From: Cytophagales bacterium
GTDB taxonomy: Bacteria > Bacteroidota > Bacteroidia > Cytophagales > Flammeovirgaceae
Assembly: GCA_025056215.1 (NCBI GenBank)
Contig: JANWWC010000002.1
Span: 423,052-487,051 of the forward strand
DNA length: 64,000 nt
Direction: 5' to 3'
Each line of letters begins with the position of its first letter. Position 1 is the first letter of the stretch. The translations under genes and the position numbers were made by a program. Below the pieces are notes generated by a model. It was not told where the DNA came from and ran no database searches. It worked only from the letters and a program-made list of their open reading frames with translations. Of this stretch, positions 26,654 through 35,744 are shown one piece after another.

Positions 26654-29421
26654 GTCTTAAAAAAAGGAGAATAATCTATGTAAACTTTTTGACAAGGATT
26701 CTGCAAATTTATGATAATCGTATACATATCTTTTGCAGTGTATTGCACAAGTTCACGTTGTTCATTATAAATTTTTAGTTTGTCTCTAACTGCAATATTG
26801 GCGATAAGTTCTGCAGTTCGATTCTGAGAATTTATTTCGTATCCAAAACCTCGATAGCGCACCTCTACCTTCTGACCATCGGAATACCTAAAAATAGGCA
26901 AGCTATTGTTTAGCTGAAATACTTTTATATCATTATCTTCAAAGAAAAGTTTAGATTCGTGGATTAATCTGCCTCCATCAAACTCTTTAAACCTATTAAA
27001 AGAAACAATATCGCCTTGAGGAAGGATTATCCAGCCTACGGCGTGTTCTCTGAGTTCTTCGACAGTTTGATAGACGGGTTTTGAAGAAAAATTTTCATAT
27101 CCGTTGAGAGAATGAATTTTCAACAGAGTAGAAATATTGTGAGGCAAAGTAAAAACATAATTTTTTTCCGCGCTTCTTTCAGGAGTAATGCTCCAAACGT
27201 AAGAGCCTGATTTTCTGATTTCATCGTAAACAGACTTTTTTTCTAAATCCAAGATGCTTTTAGCGTAATAAGGATAAAATGACGAATTGCTATGACAAAT
27301 AACAAAAAAAGCAAACCATATGCTTAATACAACGTACATCGAAACTACAAAAAGCCAATACTTCTTGCCTGCAAAAACTCTGTTGTTTTCCAAAGCGGAA
27401 TAAAGCGTAAGAAATAAAATGAAAAATGGAAAGAACTTAAATGCTCCAAAAAATTTATCAAAAAAAGGTAACTTTTGTAACAGATTCCAAAGAAATCCGT
27501 AACTGCCTAAACACAAAACAAAAGCCAAAATTCCCATTCCTATCAAAGACCAGCTCAATACATGAGTAGTAGAAACTTTCCGAGTAGAAAAAAACATTGA
27601 GCTACTTGGAATTAAAAACAGCAATCCTGCTACTACAATAGGATTGATGAAATAAAAATTAGAAATTTCGTTAGGAATACAATGCTCATAAATAAGTTCC
27701 CTATTAACGTAAGGCCAACCCATGGGATGATTGCTAAAAAAATAAGGATAGGGGAAAAATATAGAAAGTATTCCATGAGCAATAGAACTCAGTTCTCCAT
27801 CGTCATGGCGCGCTCCATAAGCTTCGTAAACATTTGAAATTTGTAGCAAAACGAAAGGAGAACATAAAACCAAAAAAGCAAATACTGCAAAAAACAATTT
27901 CGGATAGAAACTTAAAGACTTAGCTGAGAAAGTTTGAGAAATCACAAAAATGCCTAAAAATAAAGCACTATAAGCTAACAATTGAACGTTACCTGAAAAA
28001 TAAAAAAGTAAAAAAACAATGCATAAATAAAAAGCGTGCTTCCACTTGTTTTCATTGATTATTTTTTGAACTAAATACAACGAAAGAGGCAAATAAGCAA
28101 TTACAGAGGAAGTATAATACCACGAGCGCGTTGTCATCAAATGGTAGCCTGAAAATATCCAGGCAATTGTAAAAAAAACAGAAATAAAAGAATCTACGCG
28201 ATGATACTTTAAAAAGCGAATCACGGAAACAATTCCAATCAAAAAATGAATACAAGTATAAATCTCTATTAGATATACTTCGTTTTTAAACAAATACTTG
28301 GCAATCGCCCAAGAAAGCCATACTATAGGATATAAAGAAGCATAAATTCCGAACTGAAACAAATACGTACCCCCTCCATTAAAATGAGCGTAAGAAGGTA
28401 TCTCTTTCATTTCAAATAAAATTCTACACGAATGAACCATATAAGGCATGAACTGAGCTAAATTGTCATCAGAAAGGAAATACAAAAAAAAGTTTCTGCT
28501 TTCAAGGTAATAGAACAGTATTCCAAAAATGACAATAGCTACTAAAGTTTCAAGGCGTTCAAAAATTTGATAAATCCACGCTCTGAAAAAATTGTTAATC
28601 AGCCATACTAACCAATATATCCCTAAGAACAATATCACCCACAAAATATCGTCTGTAGAAAAATGCCGTCGAATATTCAGAAGTTTAATAATTAATTTGT
28701 TTTCAATTTCGTAGGGAAATAATACGTCTATAATATCGTGCTTTAGCACACCATTTTCAAAATAATGAGATTTATCTTTGTTTTCTTTATGCCAATAAAA
28801 TACATCGTAAATCCACACATCAAAAGGTTTAGAAATTTCCGCCTGATTTTGCTGATAATATTGCTTTACTCCCTCATCCGCTTGAATAACTTTGAGCAAT
28901 ACATAATCTTGTCTTACTTGAAAAAAGAATGCTTTATCAAATAGAAAAATACAAAACAACGCACTAATCGCAAGTATTACATAGAAAGAGAATTTCAAGC
29001 TCTCATTTCGATGCTTCACAAAGTATTTCGCTCTTAGATAAAATACATAAAGAAAATAGCTTAGTATTACGAAAAAAGTAAAAAGAAGAATAATCTTGTT
29101 TGCTATCTCAAACCACTCTAAAAATGAATACCAAAAAGAAAGATTGGTAGATGGAATTAATAACTTCCCATTATGAAAGTATGGAGAAGAATTTTTATGA
29201 TTGAAGTGCCATTCTGCGGCATCAGGAAGCCATTCGTTAAAGGATTTATTAATAATATTTTTATGTTTTTCATAATACTCTTTTACACCTAAATCTTGTT
29301 GCATCAAAGTTAAAAGATGCTCTTTTTCTTTAGTATGAACGACATTTTTAATGAAAAAACTGGAAATTAGAGTTAAAAATATATATCCTAATACTACGTA
29401 TATTACAAACTTATATTTCAT
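26632..29421 (-). CDS. Large YfhO/GT-C-like membrane protein with two WLP-WH repeat units
   Basis: A 929-residue protein with about 14 membrane helices. The N-terminal part has TM1 (5-25), a first WLP-WH unit (residues 36-88, containing SFNEWLPDAAEWH), two TMs, and a second unit (174-227, FDVWIYDVFYWH). A YfhO-like polytopic core follows, with GNVQ in a mid helix and FFGAFKFFPFF near the end. A C-terminal extracytoplasmic segment of about 200 residues closes the protein. YfhO-type proteins belong to the GT-C superfamily and act on lipid-linked sugars. It overlaps glf, supporting a role in a glycan containing Galf. Donor and acceptor are unknown. Confidence 0.75.
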   Translation of the reverse strand: MKYKFVIYVVLGYIFLTLISSFFIKNVVHTKEKEHLLTLMQQDLGVKEYYEKHKNIINKSFNEWLPDAAEWHFNHKNSSPYFHNGKLLIPSTNLSFWYSFLEWFEIANKIILLFTFFVILSYFLYVFYLRAKYFVKHRNESLKFSFYVILAISALFCIFLFDKAFFFQVRQDYVLLKVIQADEGVKQYYQQNQAEISKPFDVWIYDVFYWHKENKDKSHYFENGVLKHDIIDVLFPYEIENKLIIKLLNIRRHFSTDDILWVILFLGIYWLVWLINNFFRAWIYQIFERLETLVAIVIFGILFYYLESRNFFLYFLSDDNLAQFMPYMVHSCRILFEMKEIPSYAHFNGGGTYLFQFGIYASLYPIVWLSWAIAKYLFKNEVYLIEIYTCIHFLIGIVSVIRFLKYHRVDSFISVFFTIAWIFSGYHLMTTRSWYYTSSVIAYLPLSLYLVQKIINENKWKHAFYLCIVFLLFYFSGNVQLLAYSALFLGIFVISQTFSAKSLSFYPKLFFAVFAFLVLCSPFVLLQISNVYEAYGARHDDGELSSIAHGILSIFFPYPYFFSNHPMGWPYVNRELIYEHCIPNEISNFYFINPIVVAGLLFLIPSSSMFFSTRKVSTTHVLSWSLIGMGILAFVLCLGSYGFLWNLLQKLPFFDKFFGAFKFFPFFILFLTLYSALENNRVFAGKKYWLFVVSMYVVLSIWFAFFVICHSNSSFYPYYAKSILDLEKKSVYDEIRKSGSYVWSITPERSAEKNYVFTLPHNISTLLKIHSLNGYENFSSKPVYQTVEELREHAVGWIILPQGDIVSFNRFKEFDGGRLIHESKLFFEDNDIKVFQLNNSLPIFRYSDGQKVEVRYRGFGYEINSQNRTAELIANIAVRDKLKIYNEQRELVQYTAKDMYTIIINLQNPCQKVYIDYSPFFKTCIHTII
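28741..28902 (-). repeat. WLP-WH repeat unit, copy 2
   Basis: Encodes residues about 174-227 of the YfhO-like protein. Pattern: GVKQYYQQNQ, then SKPFDVWI, then YWHKENKDKSHYFENGVL. It is the most divergent of the four copies: the LPDAA core reads IYDVF. It sits in the loop between predicted TM3 and TM4, the same side of the membrane as copy 1. Confidence 0.7.
29158..29316 (-). repeat. WLP-WH repeat unit, copy 1
   Basis: Encodes residues about 36-88 of the YfhO-like protein. Pattern: GVKEYYEKHKNIINKSF, then EWLPDAAEWH, then NHKNSSPYFHNGKL. It lies between TM1 and TM2. It aligns without gaps over most of its length with copies 3 and 4 in the gene on the other strand. Confidence 0.75.
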
Positions 29422-29557
29422 TTTTCTCTTAAATTTTCAAAATCCATAAGCTTGTATAAACTAAAACGAAATAAATTTTCTACAACAAAAAAGCAAAATA
29501 TACTTTTATTCATTTTATTTCTAATGTACTGGTGCTCAATATTACTTTTACATAATC

Positions 29558-31035
29558 AATGCTCTTGCACGGCTTTGGGACGAAGAATATTTTTTTAAGG
29601 ATATTCTGTCACATCCACTACAGATACATCAGAGAAACACCTATCTTACTAACTATCAATCATTTGGGATACGGCTCTCTTTTCTGGATTGTTAATGCCT
29701 TGATTTTTGATATTTCTCCGTCCCACTCGGCTACGCTATGCCGTGCACTGAGTTTATTCTTTACCATACTACCATTAAGAATTGTTGTATATCAGGCAAT
29801 TATTCAAATAAAAATAGCTTGTATTTTATAATACTTTGTCTTCTTTTAGTTCTTCATGGTGGTATGGTAACTGATTGGCTGCGAAACCTTAGTTTTTCAC
29901 TTGCCTTTATTTGCACTACGTTATTATTTATGAGTAATCAATCTACCTTTCTAACCATGTTTTTGATTGGCTTAGGAGTGTGGGCATTAACTCAATTTTA
30001 TTTTTCTGTTTTTCGCTGCAATCTTCCATTATTTTTTAAATAACACACCTTTTCAAACTAATACGAATTATTTCATACGCGTTATTCTTTCATCATCAGC
30101 GGGTTTCTTCTTTGCTAATATTTTTTGTTCATCAACCACAATTTCACGATTTATTGGAAAAATATTTCGTTCGACATTAACACTTTTAACAATGCGAATA
30201 TCAATTTTGGGGGATAAACTTCATTTTATCCTGTTTGGCTTCCAACAGAAAAATGCTTTCTTGTACGGAAAAATGGAGTTACTATAAAATTTTTATCATG
30301 CGCATGTTATTTACCTTTTTTTAATCTGTTAATTTTTTATAGCCTAACTATCTGATATTCAATACACAAACAAAAAAAATCAGCTTTTTTCTATCAATAT
30401 CTGTGTTAACTGTCATTTTATTGATAACGAGTTCGCCTACTTACTTCCATTGGTATTGGCTTCCACTCATTGGAGTGTATTTAGGTATTTTCTGGGAAAT
30501 TATAAAATCTCTGCTAATAAATTAACTTCTCTTAATGGTAGCTCCTACCTCATTGTGAAGAACTTACGAGCATATTTTGTTGCAAAAAGAGTATATCACC
30601 ATTTCAGATTACAGAAATAATGCTATCCATTGATATTATACTAACAAATAGCTAATATACTACTCAAAAACTTTGCATCAATTCTTACTACGTCTTGCCT
30701 TTTCTTGATGCGTATGATGCGCCAAACAAATAGAACTTTCGCAAGGGAAAATTATTTCCAGCTACGACGCATATGCAGCTACTACTGCTTTGCTTCTGCA
30801 TGAAAATCATCAATATTTGCAAGAAATTTTATCTGATTACAAAAAGGTTTTTATTATTTTGGATAAAAACTCATATCGGTATCACATTTTAAAAAATCAG
30901 ACAATTGAACAAACTCCTCAGGAGTTCATTCAAAGTCGAATACGTGTGCCAATAAGACATTTTCAGGAATACAATTGGGGTTATATTTTTATGTTACAAA
31001 ATTTATCTCTTTATAAAGTATGTGGATGTATATAG
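29558..31035 (+). pseudogene. Decayed GT-C-type membrane protein gene
   Basis: No continuous frame spans this stretch, but fragments in shifted frames read like one membrane glycosyltransferase. From 29558 there is ALARLWDEEYFFKDIL and on to NTYLTNYQSFG. One frame over from about 29664 is GYGSLFWIVNALIFD, comparable with RYGRILWIINAL in the gene at 33494. From about 29850 in a third frame is a helix-rich stretch, and at 30760-31035 a soluble tail with SSYDAYAATTALLLHENHQ. Between 30050 and 30750 stops are frequent. At least two frameshifts plus stops indicate inactivation. Its last bases overlap the start of the 825-residue gene. Confidence 0.7.
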
Positions 31036-33497
31036 CCTTTCTAAGTTTTTACGCTTGGATAACAAAATACTATTCATCAAGGCGTGAAGCACTGATAGTG
31101 AGTAGTTTAGTATGGTCTGGACTGATAATAGTGAGTACAGAATTCTTCTCTGCGTTGAAATGGATTACACCATTTTGGATTCGCACATTTTGGATAATAG
31201 TAACAAGCGTCAATGTTCTATTGATTTGGCAGAGTAGGAAATCTCTGAAAGGAAAGTTTACCATTTCCATTCCTTCTCAATACGGAGTTTGGGAGAAAAG
31301 CGTCATATTATTTATGTCTTTATTGGTTGCTTTGCTTTTCTATCAAGGTTTGTATTACGCGCCTAATAATTATGACTCCATGACTTATCACTTGGCGCGC
31401 GTGATGCGATGGACCTTCCAAAAAAGTGTATCGCATTACGCTACCCATATTCCACGACAGCTATCTATGCCGCCCTTTGCTGAGTTTGTAGCCTTGCATA
31501 GTTTTTTGTTACACAAATCTGATGTATGGTTCAATAGTATTCAGTTGTTTTATTTGCTTCTCACTTGTTGTGGTGTATCGCTCATAGCAAAAACCTTAGG
31601 TGGGAATGCACACATACAATTATACAGTGCTTTTGTTGCTCTAACTTTTCCGATGTCTGTTTTACAAGCCACTTCTACGCAAAACGACCTTGTAACAGGC
31701 TGTTTTTTGGTTATTACTTATTGGCTAATTATTCAGATTTGGCAAAAGCCGATTTCTTATTTCCCTATTTGGCTGGGTACGGCAGCAGGGTTGCTTACTC
31801 TTACTAAAGGAGTATCATTTATTTGGTTAGTGATGCCTGCTTTAGTCACAGCGTTGGTTTTAATACTTCATCTTACCAAACATCGAATCAATATCAAATC
31901 ATTTCTTATAGTAGGATTGAGCATTTTGCTTCCTACTGTGTTGCTTCCTCTTCCGCATTTCTTGCGAAACTTTCATCTTTTTGGCAACATACTTGGAACA
32001 ACCCCAGAAGACCAAAAACTATACGCCTGCGAAGAATACACTTTCAATGCTATTTATAGTAATATCATTAAAAATATCAGCTTGCATTTTAAAGAGCCTT
32101 TTATCGATAATTCGGCAGAATGGATAGTTAAAAAAATCATACCTGAAAATTACTTGAACAACCCTGTAAATACTTTTCCAGGATTAAATTTTGAACTCCG
32201 AATTACCGAATTTAGCGAAGACTATGCTTCTTCCTTTCTGGCAACGCTTTTGGTATTAGTTGGTTTATTGTGTTTGCCGTTTTTTATTAAGAAAATCTAT
32301 CAAAATAAGCCACTTTTCTTTTATGTAGTTTCTATTCTGATAAGTGGTTTGTTGTTTTGCGCCATGATAAAATGGAATCCGTGGGCTACGCGTTTACATA
32401 TCTCTTTATTTCTGCTCGCCTCTCCGCTAATTGGGTTTTTATTATTCAAAATCAAATATTTAGTTCAATTTTTAGGAAATACAGCTATTGTATTTATCAG
32501 TATCTATGCATTGTTGTTTAGTGTATTCAACAGAATACGTCCTTTGGTAGAAATCGAAAATGTAACGCATTTTGTGCGCAACAAACCAAGGTACGAAAGG
32601 CATTTTCCTTCACACCCACAAGAACGCATTGATACTTACAAAAATATCTCCTCTTTTCTAGCAGATAAAGACAGCATCGGGATTATCATAGGAGCAGACA
32701 GCTGGGAATATCCACTTTATACAGCAGATTTTTCTGCACTAAAAATTCCCAGAACCGTTTGTCATGTCAACGTTGAAAACTTGAGTAAAATATTGGAAAA
32801 ACCAACTTTACTTAATTTCATCATTACTGAAAGCGCAAATACTGATTCTTTGAAGTACGGAACAAATACGTATTTTAGAATACGCGATCATTCTCTTAAA
32901 ACCTTGCAATTATTTCAACGAGATAGTACATCAAAAGAATACGTAAATTGGGTAGAAAAAAACAAAATGAAAGAAAACCTACCCAAATTGATAGCATATA
33001 TGCGCCATGACATAGGCGTTCTGATGTATTATAAACAAAATCAACAGAGCATTGGAAAAAGTTTTGAAGAATGGTTGCCTTCTTCTGCCGAATGGCACTA
33101 TCAAAATAAACATCAATCTCCCTACTTTGTAAATGGAGAACTCCAAGATTATATTTTATCTTTTAAAGAACCAGATGAAAAAGCCATCAAACAACAACTT
33201 ATCAACATCATGAAAGATGATGAAGGGGTAAAACAATATTATGCAGAACATAGCCAAGAAATTGGAAAGAGCTTTGAAAATTGGCTTCCTGATGCTGCTC
33301 AATGGCATTTAGATAATAAAGATAAATCTAATTATTTTAAGCAGGGACAACTTATTGTGGCTGAAAAAGAAACAAAAGCAATATTTGATTTTGTAACTCC
33401 CGTCAGACAAAAACTTGGATTTTTATCTTTATTTTTAGCTATATTGATAAGTTTAACATTTGTTCATAATTTTTGTTCAACAATTTTTTTCCAATGA
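31020..33497 (+). CDS. GT39/GT-C-like membrane glycosyltransferase with two C-terminal WLP-WH units
   Basis: An 825-residue protein with about 12 membrane helices over residues 1-510. The first extracytoplasmic loop has the PNNYDSMTYHLARVMRW pattern, like the acidic catalytic loop of PMT/ArnT-type (GT39) enzymes that use polyprenyl-phosphate sugars. After a soluble segment (about 510-650) come two WLP-WH repeat units, then a single C-terminal helix (LGFLSLFLAILISLTF). The ATG overlaps the end of the upstream pseudogene, and its TGA overlaps the ATG of the next gene (ATGA), so translation of the two is probably coupled. The acceptor is unknown. Confidence 0.75.
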   Translation: MWMYIAFLSFYAWITKYYSSRREALIVSSLVWSGLIIVSTEFFSALKWITPFWIRTFWIIVTSVNVLLIWQSRKSLKGKFTISIPSQYGVWEKSVILFMSLLVALLFYQGLYYAPNNYDSMTYHLARVMRWTFQKSVSHYATHIPRQLSMPPFAEFVALHSFLLHKSDVWFNSIQLFYLLLTCCGVSLIAKTLGGNAHIQLYSAFVALTFPMSVLQATSTQNDLVTGCFLVITYWLIIQIWQKPISYFPIWLGTAAGLLTLTKGVSFIWLVMPALVTALVLILHLTKHRINIKSFLIVGLSILLPTVLLPLPHFLRNFHLFGNILGTTPEDQKLYACEEYTFNAIYSNIIKNISLHFKEPFIDNSAEWIVKKIIPENYLNNPVNTFPGLNFELRITEFSEDYASSFLATLLVLVGLLCLPFFIKKIYQNKPLFFYVVSILISGLLFCAMIKWNPWATRLHISLFLLASPLIGFLLFKIKYLVQFLGNTAIVFISIYALLFSVFNRIRPLVEIENVTHFVRNKPRYERHFPSHPQERIDTYKNISSFLADKDSIGIIIGADSWEYPLYTADFSALKIPRTVCHVNVENLSKILEKPTLLNFIITESANTDSLKYGTNTYFRIRDHSLKTLQLFQRDSTSKEYVNWVEKNKMKENLPKLIAYMRHDIGVLMYYKQNQQSIGKSFEEWLPSSAEWHYQNKHQSPYFVNGELQDYILSFKEPDEKAIKQQLINIMKDDEGVKQYYAEHSQEIGKSFENWLPDAAQWHLDNKDKSNYFKQGQLIVAEKETKAIFDFVTPVRQKLGFLSLFLAILISLTFVHNFCSTIFFQ
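32987..33150 (+). repeat. WLP-WH repeat unit, copy 3
   Basis: Encodes GVLMYYKQNQQSIGKSF, then EEWLPSSAEWH, then NKHQSPYFVNGEL. It lies in the C-terminal soluble part of the GT39-like protein, about 30 residues before copy 4. Shared positions with copy 1 include YY, KSF, WLP, WH, SPYF and NG. Confidence 0.75.
33184..33363 (+). repeat. WLP-WH repeat unit, copy 4
   Basis: Encodes GVKQYYAEHSQEIGKSF, then ENWLPDAAQWH, then NKDKSNYFKQGQL. It is the copy nearest the C-terminal membrane helix of the GT39-like protein and is most like copy 1 in the WLPDAA core. Confidence 0.75.
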
Positions 33498-35098
33498 AAC
33501 TTATCAAATTTCTGCTTATAGGAATTAGTGCGTTCATTATTGTCTTACAACTCAAAGGCATCTACTCTGCAAACACCGATTTGACAGATGCTTCGTGGAT
33601 ATTCATGGACGAAAACATTACTTTTGCTGGCGTTAAAAAACTACATCAGGCACTATACACCTTAGACAAAGGATATATCATTGACCAATTTTTAGATGGT
33701 GGTGACCATCGCTATGGCAGAATCTTATGGATAATCAATGCATTGACCTCTTTCATTCCTTCACTTATTTGGGGTGATAAAGGCGTAATAGTAGCTACCC
33801 GATTTACCCAGGCTTTCTTTTTAGTTGCTTCTTACGTAATATTAGCACACGCTCTTTTAAAAAGTTTTACATTAAGATGCGTAGCTGTTGCCTTGCTTTT
33901 GTTGCTTCCTCATACCCCTTACTACGCCACCATGCCCAAACCAGAGCCATTTCAACTATTCTTTATTGCTTTGTTTGTATGGTTTGCTTCTAAAAAAAGT
34001 TTTTTGCTCGGTAACTGGTATTGGATTTGGCTGGGAGCAGCAACAGGAGCTAAAATAGCTACATTGCCGTTGGTAGCTTTTTGGGGAGCATCTGCCTTTG
34101 GAATGGCTCTTTTGGGTCAGGACAAAAACAATCAAGAAACTGCTGCCTTTATCAAAAATCTACTCAAAACAATTGCCTGGCTAATAATCGGTTTCAACCT
34201 AGCAGAACCTATTTTTTATATCGGTCCCAAAATTTATTGGGATTGGATTAGCGGAAATGTCGTACATGGCGAAGACAACATCAACCTACAATTTTCAGAC
34301 TGGTTTATGTTTGTCATTAATAGTTGGGCTGGAATACACGGAAGATTGATGTGGATTTTTTTGAGTTTACTCGTTTTAATATCTGCATTTACTTTTTTTC
34401 AAGCTATCAAAGGCAATCATTCATATCGAAACGCAGGGCTTGTATTAGCTGGTGGTTGGCTGATGAATTTGTTTATTATGTTCACCGTTAAGCGGCTGTG
34501 GGGATTTTATCTGCAGGTGGGCAGCGCATTGTTGGTGGTAGGTGCTTTGGCGGCATTTAATTTATTGTATAGTCAGATACATCAAAAGTTAGTGCGATTT
34601 TTGGGAATTATCTTAGGGTTGATACTGGTTGCTAACGGAACAATTCTGCAACTTCAATATACGAAAAATGTTTATGAAGAACTAGCGACCAGAACTCAAA
34701 ATCCGCAACATATCTTTAAAGTGAAGCAACAAATATGGTCTGAAAATTTCATTAATAAGCTCTATCGACAAAAAAACAAAACATTATTGGGATTTTATGC
34801 ACCAGCTTTGTATCAATTCAGAATACAACCTGAAACAGCACTTATTCGTCCGATTTGGGGTGCTTTTTTAGATTATTCTTCTCAACCCGATTTTATTATT
34901 ACTGATTTCTGTTTATTACCCGATACAGTAAATTTATCTGAAAATATCTTTAAAGATTCTTTTCGCAAATCAGCGGTGTTGTACGGCAAGCACGTGGCTA
35001 TTGCTCTCAATGACAGTTGCTTAGCAATTCCTTGCTACATAGAAACTAAAATTGACAGTTTGAAGTTGTTTTTATATACACAAAAAACATTTCCATAA
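33494..35098 (+). CDS. Polytopic membrane protein, GT-C type
   Basis: About 534 residues from the ATG that overlaps the previous stop (ATGA); the longer frame would need TTG. It has roughly 10-11 membrane helices and a soluble C-terminal domain of about 150 residues. The first loop contains acidic residues (DASWIFMDEN, then DGGDHRYGRILW), as expected for a GT-C catalytic loop, but I cannot assign a numbered family with confidence. It shares the YGRILWIINAL-type motif with the pseudogene upstream. Tight coupling to the GT39-like gene suggests the two act on the same glycan or lipid-linked sugar. Confidence 0.7.
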   Translation: MKLIKFLLIGISAFIIVLQLKGIYSANTDLTDASWIFMDENITFAGVKKLHQALYTLDKGYIIDQFLDGGDHRYGRILWIINALTSFIPSLIWGDKGVIVATRFTQAFFLVASYVILAHALLKSFTLRCVAVALLLLLPHTPYYATMPKPEPFQLFFIALFVWFASKKSFLLGNWYWIWLGAATGAKIATLPLVAFWGASAFGMALLGQDKNNQETAAFIKNLLKTIAWLIIGFNLAEPIFYIGPKIYWDWISGNVVHGEDNINLQFSDWFMFVINSWAGIHGRLMWIFLSLLVLISAFTFFQAIKGNHSYRNAGLVLAGGWLMNLFIMFTVKRLWGFYLQVGSALLVVGALAAFNLLYSQIHQKLVRFLGIILGLILVANGTILQLQYTKNVYEELATRTQNPQHIFKVKQQIWSENFINKLYRQKNKTLLGFYAPALYQFRIQPETALIRPIWGAFLDYSSQPDFIITDFCLLPDTVNLSENIFKDSFRKSAVLYGKHVAIALNDSCLAIPCYIETKIDSLKLFLYTQKTFP

Positions 35099-35165
35099 TA
35101 TTTGAAAAACTGACTATAAAAAGTTTTGAAAAAATTCTTTTTCTGCCTGCTTATAAATTCTAAAC

Positions 35166-35744
35166 ATGCTACTCATAGGAAATACGCTCATAAGCGATGA
35201 CATTGCAGAAAAACATTTTCTTTGTGACTTAGAAAAATGCAAAGGCGCTTGTTGCATAGAAGGCGATTTAGGAGCACCTCTCGAAGAGAGTGAATTAGAA
35301 AAAATGCAAGAAGTATTTGAGATAGTAATGCCCATGCTCGCCCCTGAAAATCAGGCATGCCTGGAAGAATGGGGACCTTATGTAAAAGATTATGAAGGTG
35401 ATTATTCCACTCCTATTTTATCCGATGGGCTGTGCGCATATGCTATTCGAGAAAAAAATGGGATTATTAGCTGTAGTATAGAAAAAGCATGGAAAGAAGG
35501 CAAAACAACATTTCGAAAACCAATTTCTTGTCATCTTTATCCTATTAGAATTAAAAAATATCCTGATGGAAATGAAGTTTTGAATTATCATAAATGGAAA
35601 ATATGCAAGGCAGCTTGTAAACTCGGAGAAAAACTAAAAATTCCTTTGTATCAGTTTTTAAAAGAAGCACTCATCAGAAAATATGGTGAAAAGTGGTACG
35701 AAGAACTTCTTGAAGTAGCTCAGCAGCATCCTAAAACTACTTAG
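35166..35744 (+). CDS. DUF3109 family cysteine-cluster protein
   Basis: A 192-residue cytoplasmic protein with the DUF3109 pattern: FLCDLEKCKGACC near residues 19-31, then GLCAYAI, ISCSIEKAW, ISCHLYPIRI and a C-terminal WKICKAAC. Eight or more conserved Cys suggest a metal or iron-sulfur site, as in the related YkgJ proteins. The family is widespread in Bacteroidota and its function is unknown. It ends with an 8-nt overlap with the convergent gene. Confidence 0.88.
   Translation: MLLIGNTLISDDIAEKHFLCDLEKCKGACCIEGDLGAPLEESELEKMQEVFEIVMPMLAPENQACLEEWGPYVKDYEGDYSTPILSDGLCAYAIREKNGIISCSIEKAWKEGKTTFRKPISCHLYPIRIKKYPDGNEVLNYHKWKICKAACKLGEKLKIPLYQFLKEALIRKYGEKWYEELLEVAQQHPKTT

Noticed and set aside
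30790-31035. 81-residue plus-strand frame as a separate gene
   Set aside because: Reads as the soluble tail of the decayed GT-C gene, not as an independent protein.
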